DNA of 64,000 bases from SZUA-76 sp945787585 (GTDB taxonomy: Bacteria; Pseudomonadota; Gammaproteobacteria; SZUA-140). The translations under genes were made by a program, and so were the position numbers. The DNA lies in the NCBI GenBank assembly GCA_947258425.1, contig CAMYIG010000002.1:1-64000 (forward strand), given 5' to 3'. Below the pieces are notes generated by a model that worked only from the letters and a program-made list of their open reading frames with translations, was not told the origin of the DNA and did not search any database. This document shows positions 44,484 to 53,491 of this stretch, piece by piece; position 1 is the first letter of the stretch; each line of letters opens with the position of its first letter.

Positions 44484-45236
44484 ATGCTCGTAGATACATG
44501 GCATCTATTTAACAAATACATGCGCATCACTATGCGCATGCCGATGTGGACCCTGTTTACCCTGATCCAGCCACTTATCTGGCTACTGATCTTTGGGCAG
44601 TTATTTAAAGACTTTGTTCAGCTCGGCGATCAGGATTACATGGGGTTTATGGTGCCGGGCATACTGGTGATGACGGTACTATTTGGGTCGTCATGGTCAG
44701 GCGTTAGTCTGTTACGCGAAATCACCGCAGGCACGATCGACAAGATGCTGGTGTCACCCGTATCGCGCATCGCCATCGTGCTCAGCCGCGTACTGCACTC
44801 TTCAGCACAGGTGATCGCGCAGGCGTTTGTGATGTTGCTGGTCGCGTGGCTACTGGGTGCAACACTCAACATGAACCCCATCTATTTAATGATGGCAATG
44901 CTCATTGTCTTTTTACTGGGCGTCGGCTTTGCGGCACTTTCAAATGGCTTCGCCATCGCATTACAACGAGAAGAACCTCTGGTCATGATCGGTAACCTGA
45001 TGACACTACCGCTAATCTTCTTTTCATCAGCGCTCGTACCGGAACAGTTCATGCCGGACTGGATTCAACTTATCTCTGCAGTCAATCCGATCAGCTATGC
45101 CGTCGATGCAATTCGCGCGGTGTTAAGTCCCACGCCTGATATGACTGTTTTTGGACAGGGGCTATTAGTATTGACTATATTTGCAGGCGCTTCACTGACA
45201 TGGGCAGTGACTGCTTTCAATGCACTCAGAGACTAA
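44484..45236 (+). CDS. ABC-2 type exporter permease
   Basis: This 250-aa inner-membrane protein has about six membrane helices and the ABC-2 permease pattern, with an amphipathic start, then PLIWLLIFGQLF, and LPLIFFSSALVPEQFMPDWIQLISAVNPISYAVDAIRAVL, the conserved C-terminal motif of DrrB-like permeases. It follows the ATPase gene by three bases, so both make a homodimeric export pump. The substrate (drug, lipid or polysaccharide) is unknown. It is convergent with the TPR/barrel gene 12 bases away. Confidence 0.94.
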   Translation: MLVDTWHLFNKYMRITMRMPMWTLFTLIQPLIWLLIFGQLFKDFVQLGDQDYMGFMVPGILVMTVLFGSSWSGVSLLREITAGTIDKMLVSPVSRIAIVLSRVLHSSAQVIAQAFVMLLVAWLLGATLNMNPIYLMMAMLIVFLLGVGFAALSNGFAIALQREEPLVMIGNLMTLPLIFFSSALVPEQFMPDWIQLISAVNPISYAVDAIRAVLSPTPDMTVFGQGLLVLTIFAGASLTWAVTAFNALRD

Positions 45237-45248
45237 GCTGTCACCATG

Positions 45249-47987
45249 CTAAAACAGCAGATTAAACCCTGTTGTTAACGCATTTCTCTCTGATCCAGCT
45301 AATGAGGTACTCTGGAATCGTAACCCAGCAAGAAACTCTTCATTTGTTAGCGTAGTTATAACGCCAAGATTAGAAATTGATTTAACATAGGCATAGTTAG
45401 CAAACACCCTCACCTTTCGGCTCATCCAGTAAGACACCCCGCCAGAAAGATTATGTGTGCTGTTTTTCCGGTAACCGAGAAAATTAGTAAATGAGTCACG
45501 ATTTTCATAACGGGTAATCGTGTACCCATAACTGACATTCCCCGTTATTCCATTATTAAATCGATGATCAAATCTCATATTAAGCTGATGGCTACGATAA
45601 GCGTAATCGCTCGCTTCTATCTCAGTATTATCATTGCGAACATGATTGTAGCTCAACCGAACAGATGTTCGGTCACTAATACTCTGACTAATATCGCCGC
45701 CCAACCTCAGTGATTCTGAACTAAAAATTTTATTTGTCGCTGAATCAAAATTGGCCAGTGATGCTGACACAGTAAAGCCTGTCATTATTTTTTCATCTGA
45801 GAAAGGGTCAAATAGCTTCCAGAATTTAGCCCTTGTCATTATTTCAGAAAAGAAAATATCAGTAGAACTACTGCGTTGCTCGGTCAACAAACTTTGCGAA
45901 GCCCTTTTCGTATACCCGCCAACAACAGTATAACGTCCCGGTGTAATGGTTGCCGCCAGACTATTGCTTATGTTTAGAAAATCAAACTGACCCTTATGAT
46001 AAGTTGAATATGTGGGCGAAGCCGTAAAACGCAGACCGAGGCTATTCTCCATTTTATATTGATAAGAAAGATTAAATGACATATCTGAGCGAAGCTCTGC
46101 TCCACTATTAGCAATCGTATCATCGGCCACAATATTATCGTCGAAGGATATTGAGTACCCCATGCCTGCAGTTAACCCTTTGATCTTTTTTTCTGTCGCA
46201 AACAACCTCGCTTTAATATCATCAGCAATTTTTTCATCAGGATTTTCCTGTAAAAGCTTACGGTATTCACTGATCGCCTTTTCTTCCTGGTTCAACCGCT
46301 CGAATGTACTGGCAATACTCAGGCGCGCACTAAAATTATCAGGTGACAATCTTACAACATTTTCATAGGAATCCATCGCCTTTAAAAAGGACTCTTCACG
46401 AGTGTAAATAAGCCCCAGATAATAATAGGCAGTCACGTTATCAGGCCTATCAACGATCATCTCTTTAAACTCTTTTTCCGCCAATCGAAGTCTGCCATCA
46501 CTAAAATTTTTCTTTGCCATAACAAGCCGAAGCGACGCGACCAAAGCATCTGCTTGTTCAATATCAATAGTCAGCATCACGGCACGGGAATAAGCCTGGG
46601 CGGCCTCATCAAACTTAATCAGACCCTCTGCAATCGCACCTTTAATTCTAAAAATTTGCGCGCTAAAAGGACTCAGCTCTGCCGCCGTAGATATCATTTC
46701 ATAGGCTTCTTCTTTACGCTTAACCTGCGTATAAAATTGGGCTAATTTAAAATAAGCTTCAATATCTTTAGCGTTCTTACTGATTCTGTCTAAGAGAAAT
46801 GCCTCAACAACCTCCGCTTTTTCTTCTTTAGTCATTTCGCCAAAGAGGTCTTCACCACTCATTTCTTCACCACTTATGTCCTTTAGTGTTTTTTCAGCTT
46901 CAGCAGCATACTTTGTTCCCTTTCCTTCGACGATCAGTTTTTCTAACAGGTCAATCGCCAGGCCGGTCTGTTTCGACATCAAATACAAACCTGCAAGCTG
47001 AGATTTTGCCTCGAGATGCCCCGGCGCTAACGTTAATAATTTCTGATAACTCTCCTCAGCTGGCTTAATCTTACCAAGCTGGCTATAAGAGCGTCCCATC
47101 AACATAAGTGCAGGGATGCTATCAGGATTCACTTCGATAACCTCACTGAGGATATCCAGTGCATCCTGATGATTACCACTTGAAGCAATCAGGTTTGCCT
47201 CGATAAGCCCCAGTCGCTCTTTTGCCTGCTTTCCACTCGAACTCTCAGGATCGAACGAAACTACCTTTTCGAGACTTTCAATCGCCTTCGAAAGGTCTCC
47301 ACGACGCTCATAGATACTTGCCAGGTTCAGATAACTTCCTGCGTGCCCTGGATTTTGTTCAAGCACTTTGTTAAATTCGACTTCAGCCTGATCCATTTTT
47401 TTTAGAAAGAAATAGCTCAGCCCAAGGCTATATCTCATAGACGGATCATCTGGGTATTGCTGTACAAGCCGATCAAAAATAGGCACGGCCTTATCAAGGC
47501 TGCCACTTCTTGCTAGCTTCGTCGCTGAAAGATAATCTATCTTTTTATTTGCCAGCAAATAATCCTCCGAACCGGCCACAGCAAGCTCTCGTACTTTCCT
47601 GTAGGTTAATATCGCATCGTCATAAAGCGACCTGAACTCATAAGAGTATGCCAATGATTTATGATAGCTAATACTTTCAGGCACTAACTCCACAGATCTT
47701 TTTAAATGCTCAATACCTTCATGGAAATGACCCATACGAACTAGAATCACACCTGTTTTTGCGTGCGCTTCAGCGTTGTCTTTATCGATCGCAAGTACTT
47801 TTTCAAGCAGTATCAATGCCGTAGAAAAGTCACCTCTTTCAAATTTACTCTGTACCTCTCCAAGCAGTTTTGATGTTTGATCTATACCTTTTACAGTGCT
47901 CTGATCACCTTCTAATGCAACTGTAACAATAGGAGCCCCTGATAGCACAAAATACAAAAAGAAAATGATCAAGTACCGTATATTCAT
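45249..47987 (-). CDS. TPR and outer-membrane beta-barrel fusion protein
   Basis: This 912-aa exported protein has an N-terminal signal peptide and many TPR units up to about residue 590, such as HAGSYLNLASIYERRGDLSKAIE and NVTAYYYLGLIYTREESFLKAMD. The C-terminal 305 residues are a beta-rich segment of alternating hydrophobic strands with short turns, ending NALTTGFNLLF, so a C-terminal aromatic as required for Bam insertion. A TPR arm hanging from an outer-membrane barrel recalls AlgE/AlgK- or PelB-like export architectures, but no specific match is recognised. It is the last gene of the minus-strand run and begins five bases after the 303-aa gene stop. Confidence 0.82.
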   Translation of the reverse strand: MNIRYLIIFFLYFVLSGAPIVTVALEGDQSTVKGIDQTSKLLGEVQSKFERGDFSTALILLEKVLAIDKDNAEAHAKTGVILVRMGHFHEGIEHLKRSVELVPESISYHKSLAYSYEFRSLYDDAILTYRKVRELAVAGSEDYLLANKKIDYLSATKLARSGSLDKAVPIFDRLVQQYPDDPSMRYSLGLSYFFLKKMDQAEVEFNKVLEQNPGHAGSYLNLASIYERRGDLSKAIESLEKVVSFDPESSSGKQAKERLGLIEANLIASSGNHQDALDILSEVIEVNPDSIPALMLMGRSYSQLGKIKPAEESYQKLLTLAPGHLEAKSQLAGLYLMSKQTGLAIDLLEKLIVEGKGTKYAAEAEKTLKDISGEEMSGEDLFGEMTKEEKAEVVEAFLLDRISKNAKDIEAYFKLAQFYTQVKRKEEAYEMISTAAELSPFSAQIFRIKGAIAEGLIKFDEAAQAYSRAVMLTIDIEQADALVASLRLVMAKKNFSDGRLRLAEKEFKEMIVDRPDNVTAYYYLGLIYTREESFLKAMDSYENVVRLSPDNFSARLSIASTFERLNQEEKAISEYRKLLQENPDEKIADDIKARLFATEKKIKGLTAGMGYSISFDDNIVADDTIANSGAELRSDMSFNLSYQYKMENSLGLRFTASPTYSTYHKGQFDFLNISNSLAATITPGRYTVVGGYTKRASQSLLTEQRSSSTDIFFSEIMTRAKFWKLFDPFSDEKIMTGFTVSASLANFDSATNKIFSSESLRLGGDISQSISDRTSVRLSYNHVRNDNTEIEASDYAYRSHQLNMRFDHRFNNGITGNVSYGYTITRYENRDSFTNFLGYRKNSTHNLSGGVSYWMSRKVRVFANYAYVKSISNLGVITTLTNEEFLAGLRFQSTSLAGSERNALTTGFNLLF

Positions 47988-47991
47988 ATCA

Positions 47992-48903
47992 TCAATAATA
48001 AATATTTATTTTAAACAATGCGTGCCAGCCATTTAGATCAAGCTCCATTTTCCTGTATCCACCGCCATCTTCATCTGATAAATAACCTAGCTTGCCACTA
48101 CCATCATTAACACCACCCGTCGGATAGGTAATGGATACGGTATCCTGTGGTTGAAAATCATTACTTGAATTTGCAGTACCCAGCTCGAATTTATTCAAAC
48201 CAAAGGCATAACCCAGGTCCAGCCCTAGTGACAACCAGTCACGCATATAAAACTCACCACCTATCGCTGGCTGAATCATCAAATGGCCAGTGGCCTGGGT
48301 CTCTAGGCGTGTAATTCGCTTAAACGTTTCACCTGGGTTTAGTGAGTCATCAAACTCAAACACAAAGCTTTCACGAAAGTCGATATCAAACACTTCATTT
48401 AATAAAATACGACTATAAAAAGTGAATCGCTTGTGTCTTTTGACTAAATCTCGACGCCACCCGAGGTAGTATTGAAGGTATCCAATACTTGCACGGCGTG
48501 TATATACCGTATCGGTGAGTCGCCCCTGAAATGGTAATGTTGTCTTTACACGAGCAGTGCTCACTCCTTCCCAGGCACTTAAACCGATTACAAAGTGATT
48601 TCTTTGGTCAACTTCCATACGAAATTCAATGCCCGCTTCCGTCCCATACGTAATCTTTGGAAGTGGATTATCTATATCATATCTAACTTGACGTGGCCCA
48701 GCACCGTCCTGAAATAAAAGTTCACCCGATAAAGGTAAGCTTGCGCCGAGCACTTTATCATTGATGAGCCCAAGATCTGGACTATGGATACCGAGCATCG
48801 GTGATACGCTCCACCTAACTTCGGCCATGGCTGTGCCCATCATCAAAGTAGAAATTACAAAGACGAGTAATAAAGGCCCCTTATGAATGAAGAAATTAAG
48901 CAA
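47992..48903 (-). CDS. Predicted outer-membrane beta-barrel protein
   Basis: This 303-aa protein has a signal peptide cleaved near AMAEV and a beta-rich body with alternating pattern strands (AGIEFRMEVDQRNHFVIGLSAWEG, LSLGLDLGYAFGLNKFELG), ending NIYY, a C-terminal aromatic. I recognise no named family. Its start is two bases from the RND gene stop, so it is co-transcribed with that gene, suggesting an outer-membrane partner. Confidence 0.78.
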   Translation of the reverse strand: MLNFFIHKGPLLLVFVISTLMMGTAMAEVRWSVSPMLGIHSPDLGLINDKVLGASLPLSGELLFQDGAGPRQVRYDIDNPLPKITYGTEAGIEFRMEVDQRNHFVIGLSAWEGVSTARVKTTLPFQGRLTDTVYTRRASIGYLQYYLGWRRDLVKRHKRFTFYSRILLNEVFDIDFRESFVFEFDDSLNPGETFKRITRLETQATGHLMIQPAIGGEFYMRDWLSLGLDLGYAFGLNKFELGTANSSNDFQPQDTVSITYPTGGVNDGSGKLGYLSDEDGGGYRKMELDLNGWHALFKINIYY

Positions 48904-48904
48904 A

Positions 48905-51403
48905 TCAAACGGCCTTACTTTTAAATCCCGTTTTGATCAGTGTCAGTAAAAGTGGAAGCAGCACCAGCGCTGCAATACAACTTATTACCATATACACACT
49001 CACAAATGCACCGAGTTTAATATGCGGTGGAAATTGCGAAGCAAGTAATATCATAAACCCGACCGTGACTACGGCCGCATTATATACAACTGTTTTTCCT
49101 ACACTTCGCATAGACTCAACTACTGCGTCCTCATGCCCCAACGCCCTCTTCCTCTCATATCTATATTTATACAAATAATGTACTGCGTAATCGACACCTA
49201 CGCCAATGGCAACACCAGCAGCGAGTGCGGTCGAAACATCGAGTGGAACACCAAGAAAGCCGATACCCCCAGCGACCACAAGCGTTGTAGCGGTTACAGG
49301 TACGACGGTAAGTAAACCGAGTATGAATGAACGAAACAGTAATATGGCAATTATCAGGATTCCAATCTTTGATATAAGTACTGCCATTATCTGGCTATCT
49401 ATTAACAAATCCGCCCAGATATAAGAGTTGTTTGCGGAGCCGGCCATATTAACTTTAACATCAAAACCGGCCATCTCTTGTAACACATATTCATTGACCT
49501 TCGCTACGATCTCTTTCAGGTACTGTGTCTCATCCGTCTTAATTAAAAATGAAATGTTCGCCTGCCGATAATCATAATCGATCACTTCATTTAGCTCATC
49601 AGGCCTACCTGATATCGATAACAAATAAAGAAACTCATTAACTTCGGCTTCAGTATCTGGCATTCGATCGTACTTTGCATCGCCATTATTAAGATTTTTA
49701 TTGACGCTTTTAAGGTAATCAACAATTGAAATTGAATCGCCAACCAGCGAATGTCCTTCTACATGTCGCTGCATGCTCTCTATCTTTTTTAGTAACCCCG
49801 GTGATTTAAGCGCCCCAGGTTTACTGCCTTCCACTACAACATTCAGAAATATCGAGCCATCCATTCTTTCATTAATTAAATCATTTGCGATGGAAACGTC
49901 GCTTTCTTTATTAAAGTCGCTCATCCAGCTTGAATTAACGTAGATTTTACTAGCACCAAATGCGGATACAATAAACACAAGCATCGCTACTATAACAATC
50001 ATTTTATTATTGCGAATTGAAAAATGACCCCAGCTTACAAGTAAGCGTCCAACTGTACCATCTTCCTCGTGTACTCTTAATGACCGCTTCTTCTTGAGGT
50101 AGTCTCCAACCTTAGGTTTTAGCACTGTCAATATCGATGGCGCTAATAGTACTGAAAGTAGCCAGCAATAGATTATTCCTATCACAGTAAATAACCCGAA
50201 CACTTTAAATGGGGGCATTTCTGAAAACATCAGCGCAAGAAAGCCAATCACGGTTGTTATCGTTGTTGTTATTAATGGTGGCGCTAGCTGAACCATAACA
50301 CCTGTCACAATTTCACTTGATTTCCCATGCGGATTTTTCAGCACATGATCATAATATCGACTCATCACATGCATCGAATCACCTATACCAACGGCAACTA
50401 GTATCACGGGTAGCATCGTGGATATCGTGTACATTGGAACATTAAAAAAGGCCATGGTTCCCATTGTCCAAATAACAGCACTGGTAATGACAATCATTGG
50501 AATAAATACGCCACGCCATGTTCTATAAAATAAATATAACATCGCGCCAAGCGTCACTAACAGTAAAGGAATCATCACCTGAATATCTTTTAAGGCACTT
50601 AAACCTGAAGTAACTTCTATGACTGGACGGCCCGCCATGTATAGCACATCTCCATTTTCATCTGCACTGATGACTTTTTCGAGGTTGCCCGGATCCATTC
50701 CGACAGGCCATGATTCTTTTTTAGCTTCAACCCCAGTATTGTTTTTATCACTAATGTCGCTTTCAGTACCATTCCATTCAGATGAATCGCTCCATCCTCC
50801 ACTCCACTTACTATCCAGCCCACGCTCACTGTCCAGCATCGATTTAATTGCCCAGTACGTGCTGTACCTATTTGCAATCCCCTCTTTAAGCTTCGCTCGA
50901 ATTATGGCGACTTTGCCATCTTCTGAAATAATATTACCCACAAAAAGATCTGCATTTCGCTCAATTGAATCGCGTACTTGTTCAAATTCTTCTGGTGTTT
51001 CTGGAATCATTTCCATGACCCGCACTGAACCAAGCGTCTCTTCATCACCACTAAATGCACTCGCCGTAGAAATAGACATAACATCTATCACACGATTAGC
51101 CGCAACACCGGGTAGTTTCGCGACCTTTTCAGTAATTCGTTTAACACGCCTAAGAGTTTCAGCGTTGTACACACCCTTTTCTTCATTGACAATCGCAATC
51201 ATAATGGCGTTTTTTACACCAAATGTATCCGCCACTATCTCATCATAGATGATGGCATGATGCCCTTTTGGTAGATAAACACGTGCATCAGTTTCCCACT
51301 GCAATTTATCTATCTGCATTGCGCAGAACAGTGTAAATACCATCAATGCAATTATTATTATCTTAGGGTAGCCAATGACGTACCCATATAATTTATGCCA
51401 CAT
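48905..51403 (-). CDS. RND/MMPL-family transporter
   Basis: This 832-aa inner-membrane protein has two homologous halves: a helix at about residues 13-31 followed by a large periplasmic domain, then several helices; the pattern repeats in the second half. The conserved RND-type motif VAVGIGDSMHVMSRYYDH and its second-half counterpart VAIGVGVDYAVHYLYKY place it in the MMPL/HpnN/SSD-like group, whose members export lipids such as hopanoids or glycolipids. The first periplasmic loop has a polar Trp-containing insertion at residues 198-232. It lies between the DUF1302-like and barrel genes and probably uses the LolA-like proteins as periplasmic carriers. Confidence 0.9.
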   Translation of the reverse strand: MWHKLYGYVIGYPKIIIIALMVFTLFCAMQIDKLQWETDARVYLPKGHHAIIYDEIVADTFGVKNAIMIAIVNEEKGVYNAETLRRVKRITEKVAKLPGVAANRVIDVMSISTASAFSGDEETLGSVRVMEMIPETPEEFEQVRDSIERNADLFVGNIISEDGKVAIIRAKLKEGIANRYSTYWAIKSMLDSERGLDSKWSGGWSDSSEWNGTESDISDKNNTGVEAKKESWPVGMDPGNLEKVISADENGDVLYMAGRPVIEVTSGLSALKDIQVMIPLLLVTLGAMLYLFYRTWRGVFIPMIVITSAVIWTMGTMAFFNVPMYTISTMLPVILVAVGIGDSMHVMSRYYDHVLKNPHGKSSEIVTGVMVQLAPPLITTTITTVIGFLALMFSEMPPFKVFGLFTVIGIIYCWLLSVLLAPSILTVLKPKVGDYLKKKRSLRVHEEDGTVGRLLVSWGHFSIRNNKMIVIVAMLVFIVSAFGASKIYVNSSWMSDFNKESDVSIANDLINERMDGSIFLNVVVEGSKPGALKSPGLLKKIESMQRHVEGHSLVGDSISIVDYLKSVNKNLNNGDAKYDRMPDTEAEVNEFLYLLSISGRPDELNEVIDYDYRQANISFLIKTDETQYLKEIVAKVNEYVLQEMAGFDVKVNMAGSANNSYIWADLLIDSQIMAVLISKIGILIIAILLFRSFILGLLTVVPVTATTLVVAGGIGFLGVPLDVSTALAAGVAIGVGVDYAVHYLYKYRYERKRALGHEDAVVESMRSVGKTVVYNAAVVTVGFMILLASQFPPHIKLGAFVSVYMVISCIAALVLLPLLLTLIKTGFKSKAV

Positions 51404-51438
51404 ACCTTTCCCTTATCCGCTATTCATTCCAACAGCGA

Positions 51439-52929
51439 TTAAAATGTATATTTAAACTCCATAAACACTCTGGAGTTATTGTGAAAATTACCAAAAAACT
51501 GTGCGTTCTGTACCGTTGTATCAGCAGTTGTACCAAATACCCGTCCTCGCTCAGCCTCAATACCTATCTTTGATGAGCTGCCATAAAATATATCCATGCC
51601 CGTTGCAATCTGAAAATGATCAGTGACATCAAATGTAATTTTAGGTTTTACGTAACTTTCGCGGGCATTTAGAATATTAATGTAGAGCAGTTGAAAAACC
51701 GCTGATTTTTCTGGCATCGGTTTGCGAATAAACAGGGCAAGAGAGGTGTCAAACTCATCCTGAAAAAGCACCGGGTCATAATCGATTATGTACCATTGTG
51801 CTATTGCCGGGGAGATATCCATTCCCCAAATATTCATATCTATTCCCAATCCCCAGCGTATGTGTTTTCTTTGCAGTACGCCGTCAGAGTCCAGAAAACC
51901 ATCACCATCAATATCTGTATCATTCTCCAAACCAAAGAACTTGTCGGGTACGTATACGAATTCACCTTTAACAATATTCTCACCAACCGGCGTCACAAAC
52001 GTCGCCCCGTACATATTTAACCGGGTTACGGTTGGAAAGAAAGTAGGTTCTGAGGTACTCGCTATTCTTGATGTTCTGAAAACTACAGGAAAATCATCCC
52101 ACGTGTAGAAATAACTAAGCCCAACTTCGGTGCCTAGAATCTCTTTGGTATATCTGATTCCAATTTCAGAGTTTCTTAATTTTTTTGGATCGGGTTTTGT
52201 TCTATTTGGCACATCCTGCAGTAGTTCCCATTCTGATCCAAGCGGCGCTGCTTTATGTAACTTTAAATCTGGTATCCATAAAAATTGCCAGGTCGAAGCC
52301 TCTGCATAATAATCTATCTTAGCGCTCCAAAGTGGTATGCGGTAATCAAGTAGATCCAGCAGTATCAGCTCCCTAAAATCCATTGGATTTATTTCGTCTG
52401 TCAGACGCATGCCTTCCAGCACTCCCCAGACTACAAACTGCTTGCCCAGGCGAATATCCATATTATCGGTAAAGATATCCAGATAGAGTTCTCTGATTTC
52501 TCCAGCAGGTGAATCTTTTTCTTGTTCAAGGTTATCAACAAAAACAAGCGGCTGTGACTCATCGCGAACTATGCGTGCTGCGATTGTTTCATAATCAAAC
52601 AGGTCATACGCATGATCATAATAAGCCCAACCCGAGAAGGTTATCGATGAATTAGCCGTTGGTGAGTATTGACCACCCAGCGAAAATATATTTCTAATTT
52701 TGGTGATTGATCTTGGCTCACGAAATCGATAGGCGGTCTCATTCTTTATATAGCCATTAAATGTCCAATCATCGATAAAGCTCTTAAAATAGCCATCTTC
52801 ACTATCCACTTCTTCGGCAGACGCGCACCCTATTGTAAAAGCACTTACTACATAGAACAGAATTACAAGCGCCCTAGCTGGTAGGGCGCGACTTAACCTA
52901 TGCCTTCTTGTGATTTGCATTGTTCGCAT
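51439..52929 (-). CDS. DUF1302-like outer-membrane protein
   Basis: This 496-aa exported protein has a signal peptide (cleavage near CASAEE) and a beta-rich body ending FMEFKYTF. It resembles the DUF1302 family, with IRLGKQFVVWGVLEGMRLTDEINPMDFRE, the most conserved element. DUF1302 and RND/MMPL genes are often neighbours and are thought to act in lipid or hydrophobic compound transport. Its start overlaps the end of the RHH regulator gene by 37 bases, and the RND gene starts 35 bases after its stop. Confidence 0.85.
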   Translation of the reverse strand: MRTMQITRRHRLSRALPARALVILFYVVSAFTIGCASAEEVDSEDGYFKSFIDDWTFNGYIKNETAYRFREPRSITKIRNIFSLGGQYSPTANSSITFSGWAYYDHAYDLFDYETIAARIVRDESQPLVFVDNLEQEKDSPAGEIRELYLDIFTDNMDIRLGKQFVVWGVLEGMRLTDEINPMDFRELILLDLLDYRIPLWSAKIDYYAEASTWQFLWIPDLKLHKAAPLGSEWELLQDVPNRTKPDPKKLRNSEIGIRYTKEILGTEVGLSYFYTWDDFPVVFRTSRIASTSEPTFFPTVTRLNMYGATFVTPVGENIVKGEFVYVPDKFFGLENDTDIDGDGFLDSDGVLQRKHIRWGLGIDMNIWGMDISPAIAQWYIIDYDPVLFQDEFDTSLALFIRKPMPEKSAVFQLLYINILNARESYVKPKITFDVTDHFQIATGMDIFYGSSSKIGIEAERGRVFGTTADTTVQNAQFFGNFHNNSRVFMEFKYTF

Positions 52930-53351
52930 ATAATTACATGGCTCTTACCAGGTACCATTCCAAATATAACTTCATCGCCTTTATTCATCTGCTTAGTACA
53001 GCAATTGCAGACCACTTCCTTATTTAGCGTCAATTTCTCCCAACCAATGACCTCCTCGAATACATTCTTTTTCGCTTCTTCGGCCAAACCAGTTCGGTTT
53101 ACCGCTTTCTCTTGCGTCAAAACCTCGGCATCGATATTTTCAATATAATCGGTCAATATATTCCTGATTAGAATTGAGACTGGGATTCCAAGTGCCTCTG
53201 CCTTCAACAAGATTCTTTCACGCAACACTTTTGGCACGCGCGCACCAAGATACTCCTGCTTCCGCTTTTCTGCGGCCGACATCGCTTGCTGACGCATCGC
53301 ATCCGCTCGTTCTGTCATCATTTCTCTCATACTGTCTCGTTTATTTTCCAT
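52893..53351 (-). CDS. Ribbon-helix-helix regulator with C-terminal cysteine cluster
   Basis: This 152-aa protein has a charged, helical N-terminus, a ribbon-helix-helix core at about residues 34-70 (YLGARVPKVLRERILLKAEALG ... IRNILTDYIE) and a C-terminal zinc-ribbon-like part with Cys115, 117, 118, 142 and 145 (CNCC, CEQC). A strong GGAGGCGCA site precedes the ATG. Its promoter is covered by a 28-bp palindrome (53393-53420), so it probably represses its own operon, which includes the downstream DUF1302-like gene (overlap 37 bases) and the transporter. The cysteine pattern suggests metal or redox sensing, as an inference. Confidence 0.82.
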   Translation of the reverse strand: MENKRDSMREMMTERADAMRQQAMSAAEKRKQEYLGARVPKVLRERILLKAEALGIPVSILIRNILTDYIENIDAEVLTQEKAVNRTGLAEEAKKNVFEEVIGWEKLTLNKEVVCNCCTKQMNKGDEVIFGMVPGKSHVIICEQCKSQEGIG

Positions 53352-53392
53352 TGCGCCTCCAAACTATTTGTCTTAAAATACCGTGAAGTATC

Positions 53393-53423
53393 ACATTGTA
53401 TAACAAATGTTATACAATGTCAA
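53393..53423 (-). promoter_or_regulatory. Consensus promoter embedded in a 28-bp palindromic operator
   Basis: On the minus strand TTGACA (53418-53423) and TACAAT (53395-53400) are separated by exactly 17 bases. A perfect 13-2-13 inverted repeat (ACATTGTATAACA, AA, complement) spans 53393-53420, covering the spacer and both boxes. It lies 42 bases before the RHH gene start. A dimeric repressor would block polymerase. The RHH protein is the obvious candidate. Confidence 0.8.
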
Positions 53424-53430
53424 TCGCAAA

Positions 53431-53459
53431 TAAAAAAAGGCCATGTCATAACATGGCCT
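53431..53459 (-). terminator. Intrinsic terminator after the LolA-like pair
   Basis: AGGCCATGT pairs with ACATGGCCT (nine pairs, four-base loop) followed on the minus strand by seven T. It lies 33 bases past the stop of the 296-aa LolA-like gene and immediately upstream of the RHH promoter, so the pair and the RHH unit are separate transcripts. Confidence 0.9.
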
Positions 53460-53491
53460 CTCCATCATAAAAACTCCAACAATATCAGCTG

